Shown piece by piece: positions 1 through 7,841 of a DNA stretch of 33,674 nt (within the stretch, counting starts at the first letter, position 1; every line of letters begins with the position of its first letter). Below the pieces are notes generated by a model. That model made no database searches, was not told where the DNA came from, and was given only the letters and a program-made list of their open reading frames with translations. This DNA is from Nitrospinaceae bacterium. Its GTDB lineage: Bacteria; Nitrospinota_A; UBA7883; JAJDBK01. Where the stretch lies: assembly GCA_029261405.1 (NCBI GenBank), contig JAJDBK010000035.1:1-33674 (forward strand). Direction: 5' to 3'. The translations under genes and the position numbers were made by a program.

Positions 1-4
1 TACG

Positions 5-190
5 TTGAGATGTGTAAAACTACTCTTCATCGCCAAGATTGAAAGTGAACTTGAGATATTGCAGACCAACCATCAATCGGGTCAGATTCAAGTTTGGATT
101 TCAATGAATAATCTACAGGTTTTGAGAGATATTGATGATTACATGACAATATTATACCCTAATGAAGTTGAGAATATTCAATGTTTATAG
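5..190 (+). CDS. Possible C-terminal fragment of an unidentified protein at the window edge
   Basis: An open frame runs from the window edge to a TAG at 188-190. It has a hydrophobic patch near the start (KLLFIAKI) followed by a polar stretch with an acidic DIDDY. The only available start is a TTG with no ribosome binding site in view, so if it is coding it probably continues from upstream of the window. I do not recognise the family. It could equally be a chance frame. Confidence 0.25.
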   Translation: MRCVKLLFIAKIESELEILQTNHQSGQIQVWISMNNLQVLRDIDDYMTILYPNEVENIQCL

Positions 191-205
191 GATTATGGCG
201 CTTTT

Positions 206-816
206 TCAGGAGCGACCAAGTAGTACAATATTTATGTCCAACGTAGCAGGCGACAAGATAAATTTCTCGCTAAGATCAAATCCGCTCATATCAGACAGAT
301 CAACCTCTGCAATTACAATATCCGGTTTCTCCTTTTTCGCTATTTTCAGCGCGTCAGCTCCAGTCTTGGCTTGCAAGGGCTTGTAACCGTACTTGGTCAC
401 CATCATTGATAACGCCCTTGTAATAGTCGCGTTCTCCACCACTATCGGGATCTTTTCGAGCTTGTGGGTTTTACGGTTGAATTTCATCAACTCCGAAAGC
501 ATCGTTTCGTTATCGATAATGCCGTTCTTAACCAGTACCTCCACTTTTCTACGGGCCTTATCTCCAGCATAAACCTGAGTTGGTTGGAGTTGATTAAACC
601 TAGGGAGACGGCCGCCTCTCCAAACTTCAGGTTATTTTTGCTCTTATTGACCATTTCTGTCACCTGACGAATCTTCTTTTCGTCAAGGTAGTTCATCTCA
701 ATGGCGATCTCTCCCAGGAGCCGGTTCTTGCTCTGTATGGCGAGGGCTTTCTCGTGAGCCTCGTTGGATATTACGCCCTTGTCTACAAGGTACTGTCCGA
801 ATCTTTGAGATTTCAT
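206..816 (-). pseudogene. Frameshifted protein: GspE-N/MshEN-like repeats plus degenerate response-regulator receiver
   Basis: Two overlapping frames make one protein. Frame one (ATG at 816) has two helical repeats of the type lGeyLvekgvIs..ql..al, as in the N-terminal domain of type II secretion and pilus ATPases. It should switch near 555-570 into a second frame that carries the rest of repeat two (GDKARRKVEVLVKNG) and a receiver fold. In the receiver the acidic pair is reduced to VEN. The phosphoacceptor position reads E in IAEVDLSDMSG instead of D. The frame stops just after beta-4 (VLLGRS), so the conserved Thr/Ser and Lys and the last helix are missing. It is either a decayed gene or an assembly indel plus a genuinely truncated pseudo-receiver. 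No conserved partner lies nearby. Confidence 0.6.
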
Positions 817-1116
817 AGCATTACCATAAGAAATGTTAACTACAAATAGTGTGACGAAGTTTCCCTCAGAACCCTACCCAGAATATCCCCATACCATCAG
901 TATAGCCCCTTTAGTTTGGAATGTTGGGCGCCTTCATAGAATTAGGCCAACGGTTTCAGTGTAGCCGCCCAGCGCGCCCCGCATCTTCTGATCTTACTGA
1001 TCAATTTCGACAACCGGTCGAGATACGGAAAGATCATTGTTCAGGTAATAGGTGAATTATTATGATACGCTCCACAAACATACTTTAAATGTTGAATAAC
1101 TGGCGGTTTCTTACAA
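817..1116. other. Intergenic region without recognisable gene
   Basis: These 300 bases separate the minus-strand pseudo-receiver gene from the plus-strand amidohydrolase and so must hold divergent promoters. I see no convincing -35/-10 pair, no RNA gene and no open frame beyond antisense shadows. The last 100 bases before the amidohydrolase are A/T-rich, as expected for a promoter region. Confidence 0.4.
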
Positions 1117-2028
1117 ATGATCGTAGATTCCCACGTCCATCTTGTCACGGGTGGAATGGTCAAGGCGGCAAAAAAAAAACTGGACAAAGACTTCCCTGGT
1201 GTCCTAGACAAGTCTATAAAAAAAGGGAAAGGTCTCATCAACGCCGATTTCATTAAATTTCTTTCAACGACCTCCCTGGAAAATCTTGCTGACCTTTGGG
1301 AAAAGGAACTCCTGAAGAACAGGGTGGACAAAGCCGGTTTTCTACCCATAACCGGAGCAAGGACCGGGGAACTGGATGAGTTTCTCTCCATTAATCCTGA
1401 AAAATTCTACGGGTACATCTTCATAGACAATATAGACAATCCGTCGTCGAAAAGCGCCGCCCAATCTGTCAAGAAATGGTCGAAAAACGGACGGTTTAAA
1501 GGAATTAAGCTGTATCCCTCATTGAACCGGACAAGCGTGGCCGACAAACGTCTCTATCCGCTATACGAAGCCGCTGGCGAAACCGGTACTCCGGTACTGA
1601 TCCACTTCGGTATCAGCACCGCCCCCGCCGCCGACTACAGATATACAAATCCTCTCGATCTGCAACTCCCCTCACGACTCTTCCCGGAAACAAAATTCAT
1701 AATCGCCCATTTCGGGGCCGGGTTCTTCAGGGAGACGCTACTGTTGGGGTTTCACTCCGAAAACATATTTATCGACACATCCGGCACAAACAACTGGCGA
1801 CTTTTTCTGCCTGAAATCATGCCGTTAAGCCAGGTTTTCAAACGCGCCATCGACGTGTACGGGGCTGAGAGGATCCTCTTCGGTACAGATACATTGCTAA
1901 ACGGAACAAGCGGTTACAGGGATTTGGTTTTGAAAGAACAGAAAAAAGCGTTATCATCCATAAAGACACCTAAAAACGAGAAGGATCTCATCATGGGAGG
2001 AAACGCTCAACGGTTGTTTCGTCTTTAA
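1117..2028 (+). CDS. Amidohydrolase-2 (TIM-barrel) family metal-dependent hydrolase
   Basis: This 303-residue protein begins with the metal-binding HxH motif (H6, H8 in DSHVHL). Next come a KLYPS strand, H163 (VLIHFG), H198 (IIAHFG) and D258 (LFGTD). That is the metal and catalytic arrangement of amidohydrolase-2 barrel enzymes, which hydrolyse or decarboxylate small carbonyl compounds. The final NAQRLFRL is the usual family terminus, so the protein is complete. The ATG is preceded by a GGCGG-like purine stretch. It lies 62 bases upstream of ccmE on the same strand, but nothing links it functionally to cytochrome maturation. The substrate cannot be told from sequence. Confidence 0.8.
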   Translation: MIVDSHVHLVTGGMVKAAKKKLDKDFPGVLDKSIKKGKGLINADFIKFLSTTSLENLADLWEKELLKNRVDKAGFLPITGARTGELDEFLSINPEKFYGYIFIDNIDNPSSKSAAQSVKKWSKNGRFKGIKLYPSLNRTSVADKRLYPLYEAAGETGTPVLIHFGISTAPAADYRYTNPLDLQLPSRLFPETKFIIAHFGAGFFRETLLLGFHSENIFIDTSGTNNWRLFLPEIMPLSQVFKRAIDVYGAERILFGTDTLLNGTSGYRDLVLKEQKKALSSIKTPKNEKDLIMGGNAQRLFRL

Positions 2029-2090
2029 CGGTGATATGCTAGAATAAGTCCAGCAGTTAGAATCGCAAGAGCAGTACATTCAGGAGAAGT

Positions 2091-2570
2091 ATGAACAACG
2101 AAACCAACCCGCCACAGGTCAAGCCGAAAAAGAAGGGGCTTAACCAGGCACAGAAGAAATTTTTAATCGGCTCGTTAATTCTTGTCGGCGCCATAACGTA
2201 CCTGATCTATTCAGCCATAGACACCAGCGCAAACTACTACTACAAGGTGGCCGAAGTAAAGGCCATGGGAAGCCGCGCCATGAATATGGCCCTTCGCCTG
2301 GAAGGAAAGGTAGCCCCTGGTACCATCGCTAACGACGCCGCCAACCTGAAACTTCGTTTCGAGGTTGTGGACGACTCAAAAGCCAGCATTCGGGTCTACT
2401 ACGAAGGAATGGCGCCAGACATGTTGCAGGACGATATAGATGTCGTGGTCGAAGGCTCCCTCGATTCTTCGGGGCAACTGGTAGCCACGAGGGTTCTGAC
2501 AAGCTGTCCGTCGAGATACGACGCCGCCGAAGAGGCAAAAGAGGCCAAGGAGTCTGAGAAATCGATCTAG
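2091..2570 (+). CDS. ccmE: Cytochrome c maturation heme chaperone CcmE, Cys (CX3Y) variant
   Basis: CcmE receives heme from the CcmABCD transporter, binds it covalently in the periplasm and hands it to CcmF. This 159-residue protein has a short basic cytoplasmic tail, one membrane anchor (about residues 24-42) and the OB-fold segment containing YYEGMAPDMLQD. The conserved heme-attachment motif is normally HxxxY. Here it reads C139-P-S-R-Y143, so the heme-binding histidine is a cysteine. CX3Y CcmE proteins are known from some archaea and sulfate reducers. A short charged tail rich in Glu and Lys follows. An AGGAG sits upstream of the ATG. ccmF follows after 87 bases. Confidence 0.92.
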   Translation: MNNETNPPQVKPKKKGLNQAQKKFLIGSLILVGAITYLIYSAIDTSANYYYKVAEVKAMGSRAMNMALRLEGKVAPGTIANDAANLKLRFEVVDDSKASIRVYYEGMAPDMLQDDIDVVVEGSLDSSGQLVATRVLTSCPSRYDAAEEAKEAKESEKSI

Positions 2571-2657
2571 ACGTATCTGCAAGTAGATCATGCTTACCAT
2601 CAATATTATCCCGATGGCGCGAACATAATTGTCGGCCATTCGCAGAGGTTTTCCACA

Positions 2658-4643
2658 ATGAATGAAATAGGTGAATATTCTCTTATACTGGCACTATTGG
2701 CTTCTGTCTACGCCGTGATTACTCCGGTTATAGGTGACCGGAAGGGTTCAGTGGCAATGGTCAAAAGCGGTGAATACGCTTTAATGGTTGTTTTGGGTCT
2801 GTTGAGCATAACGTCATACGCGCTCATGAACGCCCTCTACAGCAACGATTTTTCACTCGAATACGTCTACAGTTATACGAACCGTGAACTCGGCTGGTTC
2901 TACCGCGCATCGGCGTTCTGGGCCGGTCAGAAAGGCTCACTTCTCCTCTGGGCGTGGATGCTTGCCCTGTTCGGAAGCGTGGCTGTCTGGCAGAACCGGA
3001 AGATGAACCGTGTGTTGATGCCGTATGTAACATCAATCATCGCTTTTACACTGACTCTTTTTACGATGTTGATGGTTTTCGCGTCACCTGTTTTTTCTAG
3101 AATGGACGTTCTGCCGGGGGACGGTTACGGATTAAATCCGATGCTGGAAAATCCGGGAATGGTTTTTCACCCACCATCCCTGTACGTCGGTTTCGTGGCG
3201 GTAACCATTCCTTTCGCATTCGCCATGTCGGCTCTTATAACAGGTCAGTTGGGGGATGTGTGGATACGGACCACCCGGCGATGGTCGATTTTCGCATGGC
3301 TCTTCCTGACCTTCGGAAACCTGCTAGGCGCCAACTGGGCCTATGTGGAACTCGGATGGGGTGGTTACTGGGCATGGGACCCGGTTGAGAACGCCTCCTT
3401 CATGCCGTGGCTCACCTGCACCGCGTATCTTCATTCCGTCATGATCCAGGAGAAGAAGGATATGCTCAGGACATGGAACATGGTCCTGATTTCACTGACT
3501 TTTCTCTTGACGATATTCGGAACGTTTATTACCCGATCCGGCATGATAAGCTCTGTCCATTCATTTGGCGAATCTACTGTGGGAGCCTACTTTCTAGCTT
3601 TCCTGATCTTTTGCACCCTTTTTTCCATAGCTCTCATTGTCTGGAGGCTACCCCTGCTTAAAAGCGAGCACTCCCTCGATTCCATGCTCTCCAGAGAAGC
3701 GTCGTTTCTATTCAACAACCTGCTTCTGGTTGGAGCGGCGTTCACAGTATTCTGGGGAACAATGTTTCCGATGATCTCCGAGCTTGTGCAAGGAGAGAAG
3801 ATAACCGTTGGCCCCCCGTTTTTTAACCAGGTGATGACTCCTATCGCCCTGGCTATTCTTGTTCTTACAGGGATATGCCCCCTTATCGCGTGGCGAAAGG
3901 CCAGCGTTAAAAACTTTAAAAAGAACTTCATGACACCCTTTCTCATAACCGTCGCCGGGTCAATTATTGTGGGACTGACAGGTGTCACACAGTTCATGCC
4001 GTGGCTCTCGCTGACTATCTGCATATTCGTTCTGGCCACAATCTCAATGGAGATTTTCAAGGGCGTAAAAGCTCGGTCGGCTTCCGGCAAGGAGAACGCC
4101 CCCCAGGCTTTCATAAACCTTTTGTGGCGGAACAAGAGGCGGTATGGTGGCTACATAATTCATACCGGCGCTGTTTTTGCGATTATCGGCATGACAGGCT
4201 CCTGGTTTAATATGGAGACCGAAGCCACATTGCAACAGGGTGAGAAGATGACCGTCGGGGATTACACTCTCACCTATTACAAATACGACTGGACCAGGCC
4301 GAAGGAGACCAAAGAAGAGGTGGTAGCCACCTTGCTTGTGGAGAAGAACGGTGAACCGATAGGTTACGTCACACCGGAGAGAAACACCCACTACACAAAG
4401 ACCATTAACGGTGAGATGAATCCTCAGCCTACCTCTGAAGTGGCTATCCACACAACATATAAAGAGGATCTCTACGTTATCTTCGCATCCCTCAACGAAG
4501 ACGGTTCCGGGACATTTAAAGCCCACGTCAACCCGTTGGTCAAATGGCTCTGGCTAGGCGGAGTCATCATGGGATTAGGCGGTATCCTCACAATGTGGCC
4601 CGACAAAAAAGAAAGAGAAAGATTCCTCGCCCGGCACCAATAG
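2658..4643 (+). CDS. ccmF: Heme lyase subunit CcmF
   Basis: CcmF is the polytopic core of the System I heme lyase, which ligates heme to the CXXCH motifs of apocytochromes c in the periplasm. The 661-residue protein has more than ten hydrophobic segments. The tryptophan-rich WWD heme-handling motif reads GWGGYWAWDPVENASFMPWL. Other typical family stretches are GLNPMLENPGMVFHPP and GTFITRSG. A soluble periplasmic segment near the C-terminus (about residues 520-630) precedes the last transmembrane helix. Length and motifs match a complete CcmF. An AGAGG lies upstream of the ATG. It follows ccmE directly; ccmH- and ccmI-like genes are 23 kb away. ccmABC are not in the window. Confidence 0.96.
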   Translation: MNEIGEYSLILALLASVYAVITPVIGDRKGSVAMVKSGEYALMVVLGLLSITSYALMNALYSNDFSLEYVYSYTNRELGWFYRASAFWAGQKGSLLLWAWMLALFGSVAVWQNRKMNRVLMPYVTSIIAFTLTLFTMLMVFASPVFSRMDVLPGDGYGLNPMLENPGMVFHPPSLYVGFVAVTIPFAFAMSALITGQLGDVWIRTTRRWSIFAWLFLTFGNLLGANWAYVELGWGGYWAWDPVENASFMPWLTCTAYLHSVMIQEKKDMLRTWNMVLISLTFLLTIFGTFITRSGMISSVHSFGESTVGAYFLAFLIFCTLFSIALIVWRLPLLKSEHSLDSMLSREASFLFNNLLLVGAAFTVFWGTMFPMISELVQGEKITVGPPFFNQVMTPIALAILVLTGICPLIAWRKASVKNFKKNFMTPFLITVAGSIIVGLTGVTQFMPWLSLTICIFVLATISMEIFKGVKARSASGKENAPQAFINLLWRNKRRYGGYIIHTGAVFAIIGMTGSWFNMETEATLQQGEKMTVGDYTLTYYKYDWTRPKETKEEVVATLLVEKNGEPIGYVTPERNTHYTKTINGEMNPQPTSEVAIHTTYKEDLYVIFASLNEDGSGTFKAHVNPLVKWLWLGGVIMGLGGILTMWPDKKERERFLARHQ

Positions 4644-4679
4644 GCGCGTGTACCCTCCAGGGCATAAACTCCCTGCCAT

Positions 4680-4797
4680 TAACGCTGGGAGCCGATGGTC
4701 TGATTACGATTGCTCCGGTAGGTGCGTGGCGCACACCCATTCACGCTGACGCTGGGAACCGAACGGTTATTTACGTTCGCTCCGGTAGCGGTGGCTT
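4680..4797. repeat. Imperfect tandem repeat, period 67 bases
   Basis: Two copies start with the same ACGCTGGGA (4682 and 4749). They share the order ACGCTGGGA, CCGA, GATTACG or ATTTACG, then GCTCCGGTAG. The period of 67 is not a multiple of three. On the plus strand the copies read LTLGADGLITIAPVG and, one frame over, LTLGTERLFTFAPVA, which suggests repeated coding sequence that has since frameshifted. The protein family is not recognised. The repeat occupies the start of the 383-base interval after ccmF. Confidence 0.55.
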
Positions 4798-5026
4798 CGC
4801 CACCTTCCTCCGACTCTGTTACGGGTGGCTGGGCCACACTGCCATGACACACCCATGACTCCGATAGCAAGGACGAGCGGCGCAGTAAGACTCCCACCAG
4901 CAGTACGTTGGTATCAACTGTCATCAGTAACGACTTATATTGGTACCGCTTAAATGGCCTCCCACATTCAAATCTATTTAAACGTTATAATGAGAGTGTA
5001 TTCAAGAATAGAACGGGAGAGGATTT
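4798..5026. other. Intergenic region upstream of the GAF histidine kinase
   Basis: No convincing gene is present. A TATAAT at 4986-4991 lies about 35 bases before the kinase start and could be its -10 box, but the -35 region is poor. GGGAGAGGA at 5015-5023 is a strong ribosome binding site for the TTG start at 5027. Confidence 0.4.
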
Positions 5027-6301
5027 TTGTCATCTGGAGATTCGGGCGCTAACGAGGTATACGCCAAGGCATTGGCGGAGTCTAACCGGGCCTTTAGCGG
5101 CAAGGTCAAAGAACTCTCCCTTGTAAGACGGCTATGTGACGCGCTTCTGAAAGCCGACAGCCTGGAGTCTACCCTCCGTTTAAGTGTCGATATAATTTAC
5201 GAAGAGATGGAGCCTATGAACTGCTCCATCATGCTCTACGATGAAAGACGGTGCGAACTGATCTTGCGATCTGTCAGGGGTAGAAGCAATAAGTCGGCCC
5301 ACTACTTCAATTATTCGCCTGATAGCAGGGTCATCCCGGTAGACACCACCCTGGCCGGGAAAGCGGTGCTGTCGCGTACTACGTTCTATTCGAACGACAC
5401 AAAGACCGAACCATCGTTTCTTTTTATACCTGACGGAGTGAAGATACTATCAATCCTGTGTACACCTCTGCTCTCCAAGTCAAAGGTTCTGGGGGTCATA
5501 AACTTAAGCTCGGCCAACCCGGACCATTTTACCACCGAGGCCGGAAGGATTCTTTCTATAGTATCCGGATACGTCGCCATGAGCGTCGAAAACGTAAATT
5601 TGCTAAAAGACCTTCTGGCCAAGGAGCGTCTCTCCGCCCTGGGCGCCATGGCTTCGACGATGGTTCACGACATGAAAACCCCGATTCATGTTATCGGCGG
5701 GTTCGCTCAACTTCTACTGGATGAGGGTGGAGACAGGATAGAGAGGGAGGAGTATTACCGTACCATCCAGACTCAACTGAAACGTTTCACATCCCTGGCG
5801 GAGGATACCCTCGAATATGTACGAGGTCATGAATCGAGCCTGACGTTTACTCCCATAACGCTGGAGATCCTCGCATCGGAAGTGAGCAAAGCTTTCGGCC
5901 CTTTACTCGATAAAAATGGAATATCTCTCTCCTGCACCGTGGTTAACAACGCCACGATTAAAGTTGACTGGGATAAATTTTGGCGGGTGATCGATAACAT
6001 AGTGAAAAACTCCATCAACGCCATGAGCGATGGGGGCAAGATGAATATAACTTTTACCGGCGCCGATAGAGAAGCGATCATGGAGTTCTCGGACAACGGA
6101 CCGGGAATACCGGCGATGATCCGTGAAAAAATATTCGATCCGTTCGTCACCATGGATAGAAGGAACGGAACGGGCCTGGGGCTTGCCATCGTAAAAAAGA
6201 TCGTCAACCAGCACGGCGGTTCAATAACCGTAACCTCATCACCAGGCTCTGGCTCCACATTTATCATCGGCCTCCCGGCCGATACTATGGGGGTGGGTTA
6301 G
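5027..6301 (+). CDS. GAF-domain sensor histidine kinase
   Basis: This 424-residue soluble kinase has a GAF sensory domain (about residues 30-190). A HisKA dimerisation domain follows, with phospho-acceptor H214 in MVHDMKTP. A complete HATPase_c domain comes next, with the N box (NIVKNSINAM), G1 (DNGPGIP), F box and G2 (GTGLGLAIV). There are no transmembrane segments, so it senses a cytoplasmic signal or partner. The start is a TTG, chosen because GGGAGAGGA sits just upstream. No response regulator is adjacent, so it is an orphan kinase. The CheR/CheB cluster at 17-25 kb contains candidate receivers, but that link is speculative. Confidence 0.9.
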   Translation: MSSGDSGANEVYAKALAESNRAFSGKVKELSLVRRLCDALLKADSLESTLRLSVDIIYEEMEPMNCSIMLYDERRCELILRSVRGRSNKSAHYFNYSPDSRVIPVDTTLAGKAVLSRTTFYSNDTKTEPSFLFIPDGVKILSILCTPLLSKSKVLGVINLSSANPDHFTTEAGRILSIVSGYVAMSVENVNLLKDLLAKERLSALGAMASTMVHDMKTPIHVIGGFAQLLLDEGGDRIEREEYYRTIQTQLKRFTSLAEDTLEYVRGHESSLTFTPITLEILASEVSKAFGPLLDKNGISLSCTVVNNATIKVDWDKFWRVIDNIVKNSINAMSDGGKMNITFTGADREAIMEFSDNGPGIPAMIREKIFDPFVTMDRRNGTGLGLAIVKKIVNQHGGSITVTSSPGSGSTFIIGLPADTMGVG

Positions 6302-6454
6302 CCTCGCCAGGCGCTGGATCTAGAACCAGGTCCATATCGGCTATGCGCATGAAGATTCAAGAGCGCGTTTTTCCCACTCTTCGACGTTTACACCCTTAAC
6401 CAAAAACCACAGACCAAATGATATTTTAAAAAGCCCCCCCCGACTCCCAGCGCC

Positions 6455-7224
6455 ATGCCCCAGAGGATACCCCCACGCACCGCCACCCGAAGGCCGCCCC
6501 AGCGGGCCAAGGTGATTCTTTATTCCTCCGAGGGATTACCGTTACCTTCCATCAGTGAGAAAAGTGGTCTTAGCAAACAGAACCGCTCAAAGTGGCGCAA
6601 GCGGTTCTCCGAAAACCGGCTTGAAGGATATGAAGGGCCGGGGCAGACCGCGAGAGATCACGCCACAGCAACGTCTGAATGTCATCGCACTTGCAAGTAG
6701 CAAACCGACCGACGGTAGTGTGAGAAAGCTGGCTGAGGCGACCGACATTGGCGTGGCTACGGCGCATCAGATTCTCAACGAAGGAGAGATAAAACCCCAC
6801 AAGGTCGAGTATTGGCGCGGCAGGAGTCCAGACCCTGAGTTCGCGGAGAAACAGACGGCCATTCTCGGTTTGTATCTGAATCCGCCGGAGAACGCGCTGG
6901 TGTTGTCCGTTGACGAGAAGTCGCAGATACAGGCTCTTGACCGCACTCAACCGGAGCTTCCCAAGCGCTCATAAACATCACGCCGTCACACAGTGGGCGT
7001 CGAAGCGGAGGCGCTTGACATTTCACTTTACGCCGACATACGCATCATGGCTCAATCAGATTGAGATATGGTTCAACATTTTCACTAAAGATGTAATCAA
7101 GGGAGGAGTGTGGCGCTCCAGGAAAGAGTTGGTCAAACAGATCATGGGCTACATTAAACATTACAATGAAAACCGGGCGGCGCCTTTCAAGTGGACCTGC
7201 ACAGGAAAACCTCTGGTGGTGTAG
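6455..7224 (+). pseudogene. IS630-family transposase, frameshifted and internally deleted
   Basis: Three frames together give an IS630-type transposase. An N-terminal HTH (LPSISEKSGLSKQNRSKWRKRF) lies in the first frame. Near 6630 the reading moves to a second frame (KGRGRPREITPQQRLNVIAL through VLSVDEKSQIQAL, holding the first catalytic Asp). A third frame (LTFHFTPTYASWLNQIEIWF, holding the catalytic Glu) runs to a TAG at 7222-7224. The block that should carry the second catalytic Asp (the VDN.....HKH region) is missing at about 6960-6985, so the element cannot transpose itself. Terminal inverted repeats were not identified. Confidence 0.85.
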
Positions 7225-7273
7225 CTACCATGCTATTTACCGAACGTGACACTAGCTGGGCCTTCAGCGGTAA

Positions 7274-7456
7274 GCCAAGTTTGATGACTTCGTCGATGAG
7301 TTTAACAACGAAAGACCACATGAAGCTCTCAATATGAAGTCTCCGGCACAGGTCTACACCCCGTCGAGACAAGCTTATAAAGGGTTACCTGAAGTTGCGT
7401 ATCCGCCCCACGATAGAAACATTCTTGTCACAACTGTGGCCGTATGGGATATATAG
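7274..7456 (+). pseudogene. C-terminal remnant of an IS481-type integrase/transposase
   Basis: A 60-codon open stretch begins after a TAA at 7271-7273 and ends at TAG 7454-7456. It reads FVDEFNNERPHEALNMKSP, then VYTPSRQAYKGLPE and a YPPHD motif. This is the classic C-terminus of IS481 and related rve-core integrases. Everything upstream in that protein, including the catalytic DDE core, is absent. It follows the IS630 wreck by 50 bases. Confidence 0.8.
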
Positions 7457-7499
7457 ATTTGGAGCGGAAAACTATGCAACCACTCGATAACCCGTTCGG

Positions 7500-7555
7500 C
7501 CCGAGGTCGTTACCTATGTCTTAGGTACGTTCTGACACCCATGTCTCCGGGTCGG
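7500..7555. repeat. Probable terminal repeat region of the IS481-type remnant
   Basis: Two related blocks, ACCTATGTCTTAGGT and ACACCCATGTCTCCGGGT, lie in tandem just downstream of the integrase remnant. Such ATGTCT repeats are typical of the ends of IS481-type elements. The region sits 14 bases from the tRNA 3' end. The exact boundary cannot be set from one copy. Confidence 0.45.
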
Positions 7556-7568
7556 ACCCTTGATTTGT

Positions 7569-7645
<77 letters not shown>

Positions 7646-7656
7646 CCGGAAGAGGG

Positions 7657-7685
7657 ATGGTATCAGAGGGTTTGTACAAAGTCAA
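7657..7685 (-). promoter_or_regulatory. Sigma-70 promoter of the initiator tRNA
   Basis: On the minus strand TTGACT (7680-7685) is followed after exactly 17 bases by TACCAT (7657-7662). The mature tRNA 5' end lies 12 bases further on, which fits a short leader. Confidence 0.65.
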
Positions 7686-7767
7686 CAGATAGAGTGGTAA
7701 TATAAACGTGTCACCGTAGTTTACGTTCCCCTGGATACTCATAGATGAGATGTCGGACAAGCTCAGG

Positions 7768-7795
7768 TTGACTTTGGCGTTGGCGATCCTATCAT
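7768..7795 (+). promoter_or_regulatory. Probable sigma-70 promoter of hrcA-grpE
   Basis: TTGACT (7768-7773) and TATCAT (7790-7795) are spaced 16 bases apart and lie about 46 bases before the hrcA start. No CIRCE inverted repeat (TTAGCACTC-N9-GAGTGCTAA) is seen between 7646 and 7842, so there is no visible HrcA operator here. Confidence 0.5.
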
Positions 7796-7841
7796 ATATA
7801 GGGTTTAACTAAAATTCGCAAAAATATGAGAGGCTAACAGG

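Noticed and set aside
2376-2639. 87-codon minus frame with a hydrophobic start resembling a membrane peptide (CcmD-like at first sight)
   Set aside because: It is on the wrong strand for the ccm operon, overlaps the end of ccmE, and turns into low-quality sequence after the first 35 residues.
4679-4924. 81-codon minus frame after ccmF
   Set aside because: Its composition follows the 67-base DNA repeat and no ribosome site precedes it.
7646-7841. CIRCE operator expected before hrcA
   Set aside because: No TTAGCACTC...GAGTGCTAA pair or close variant was found on reading the interval.
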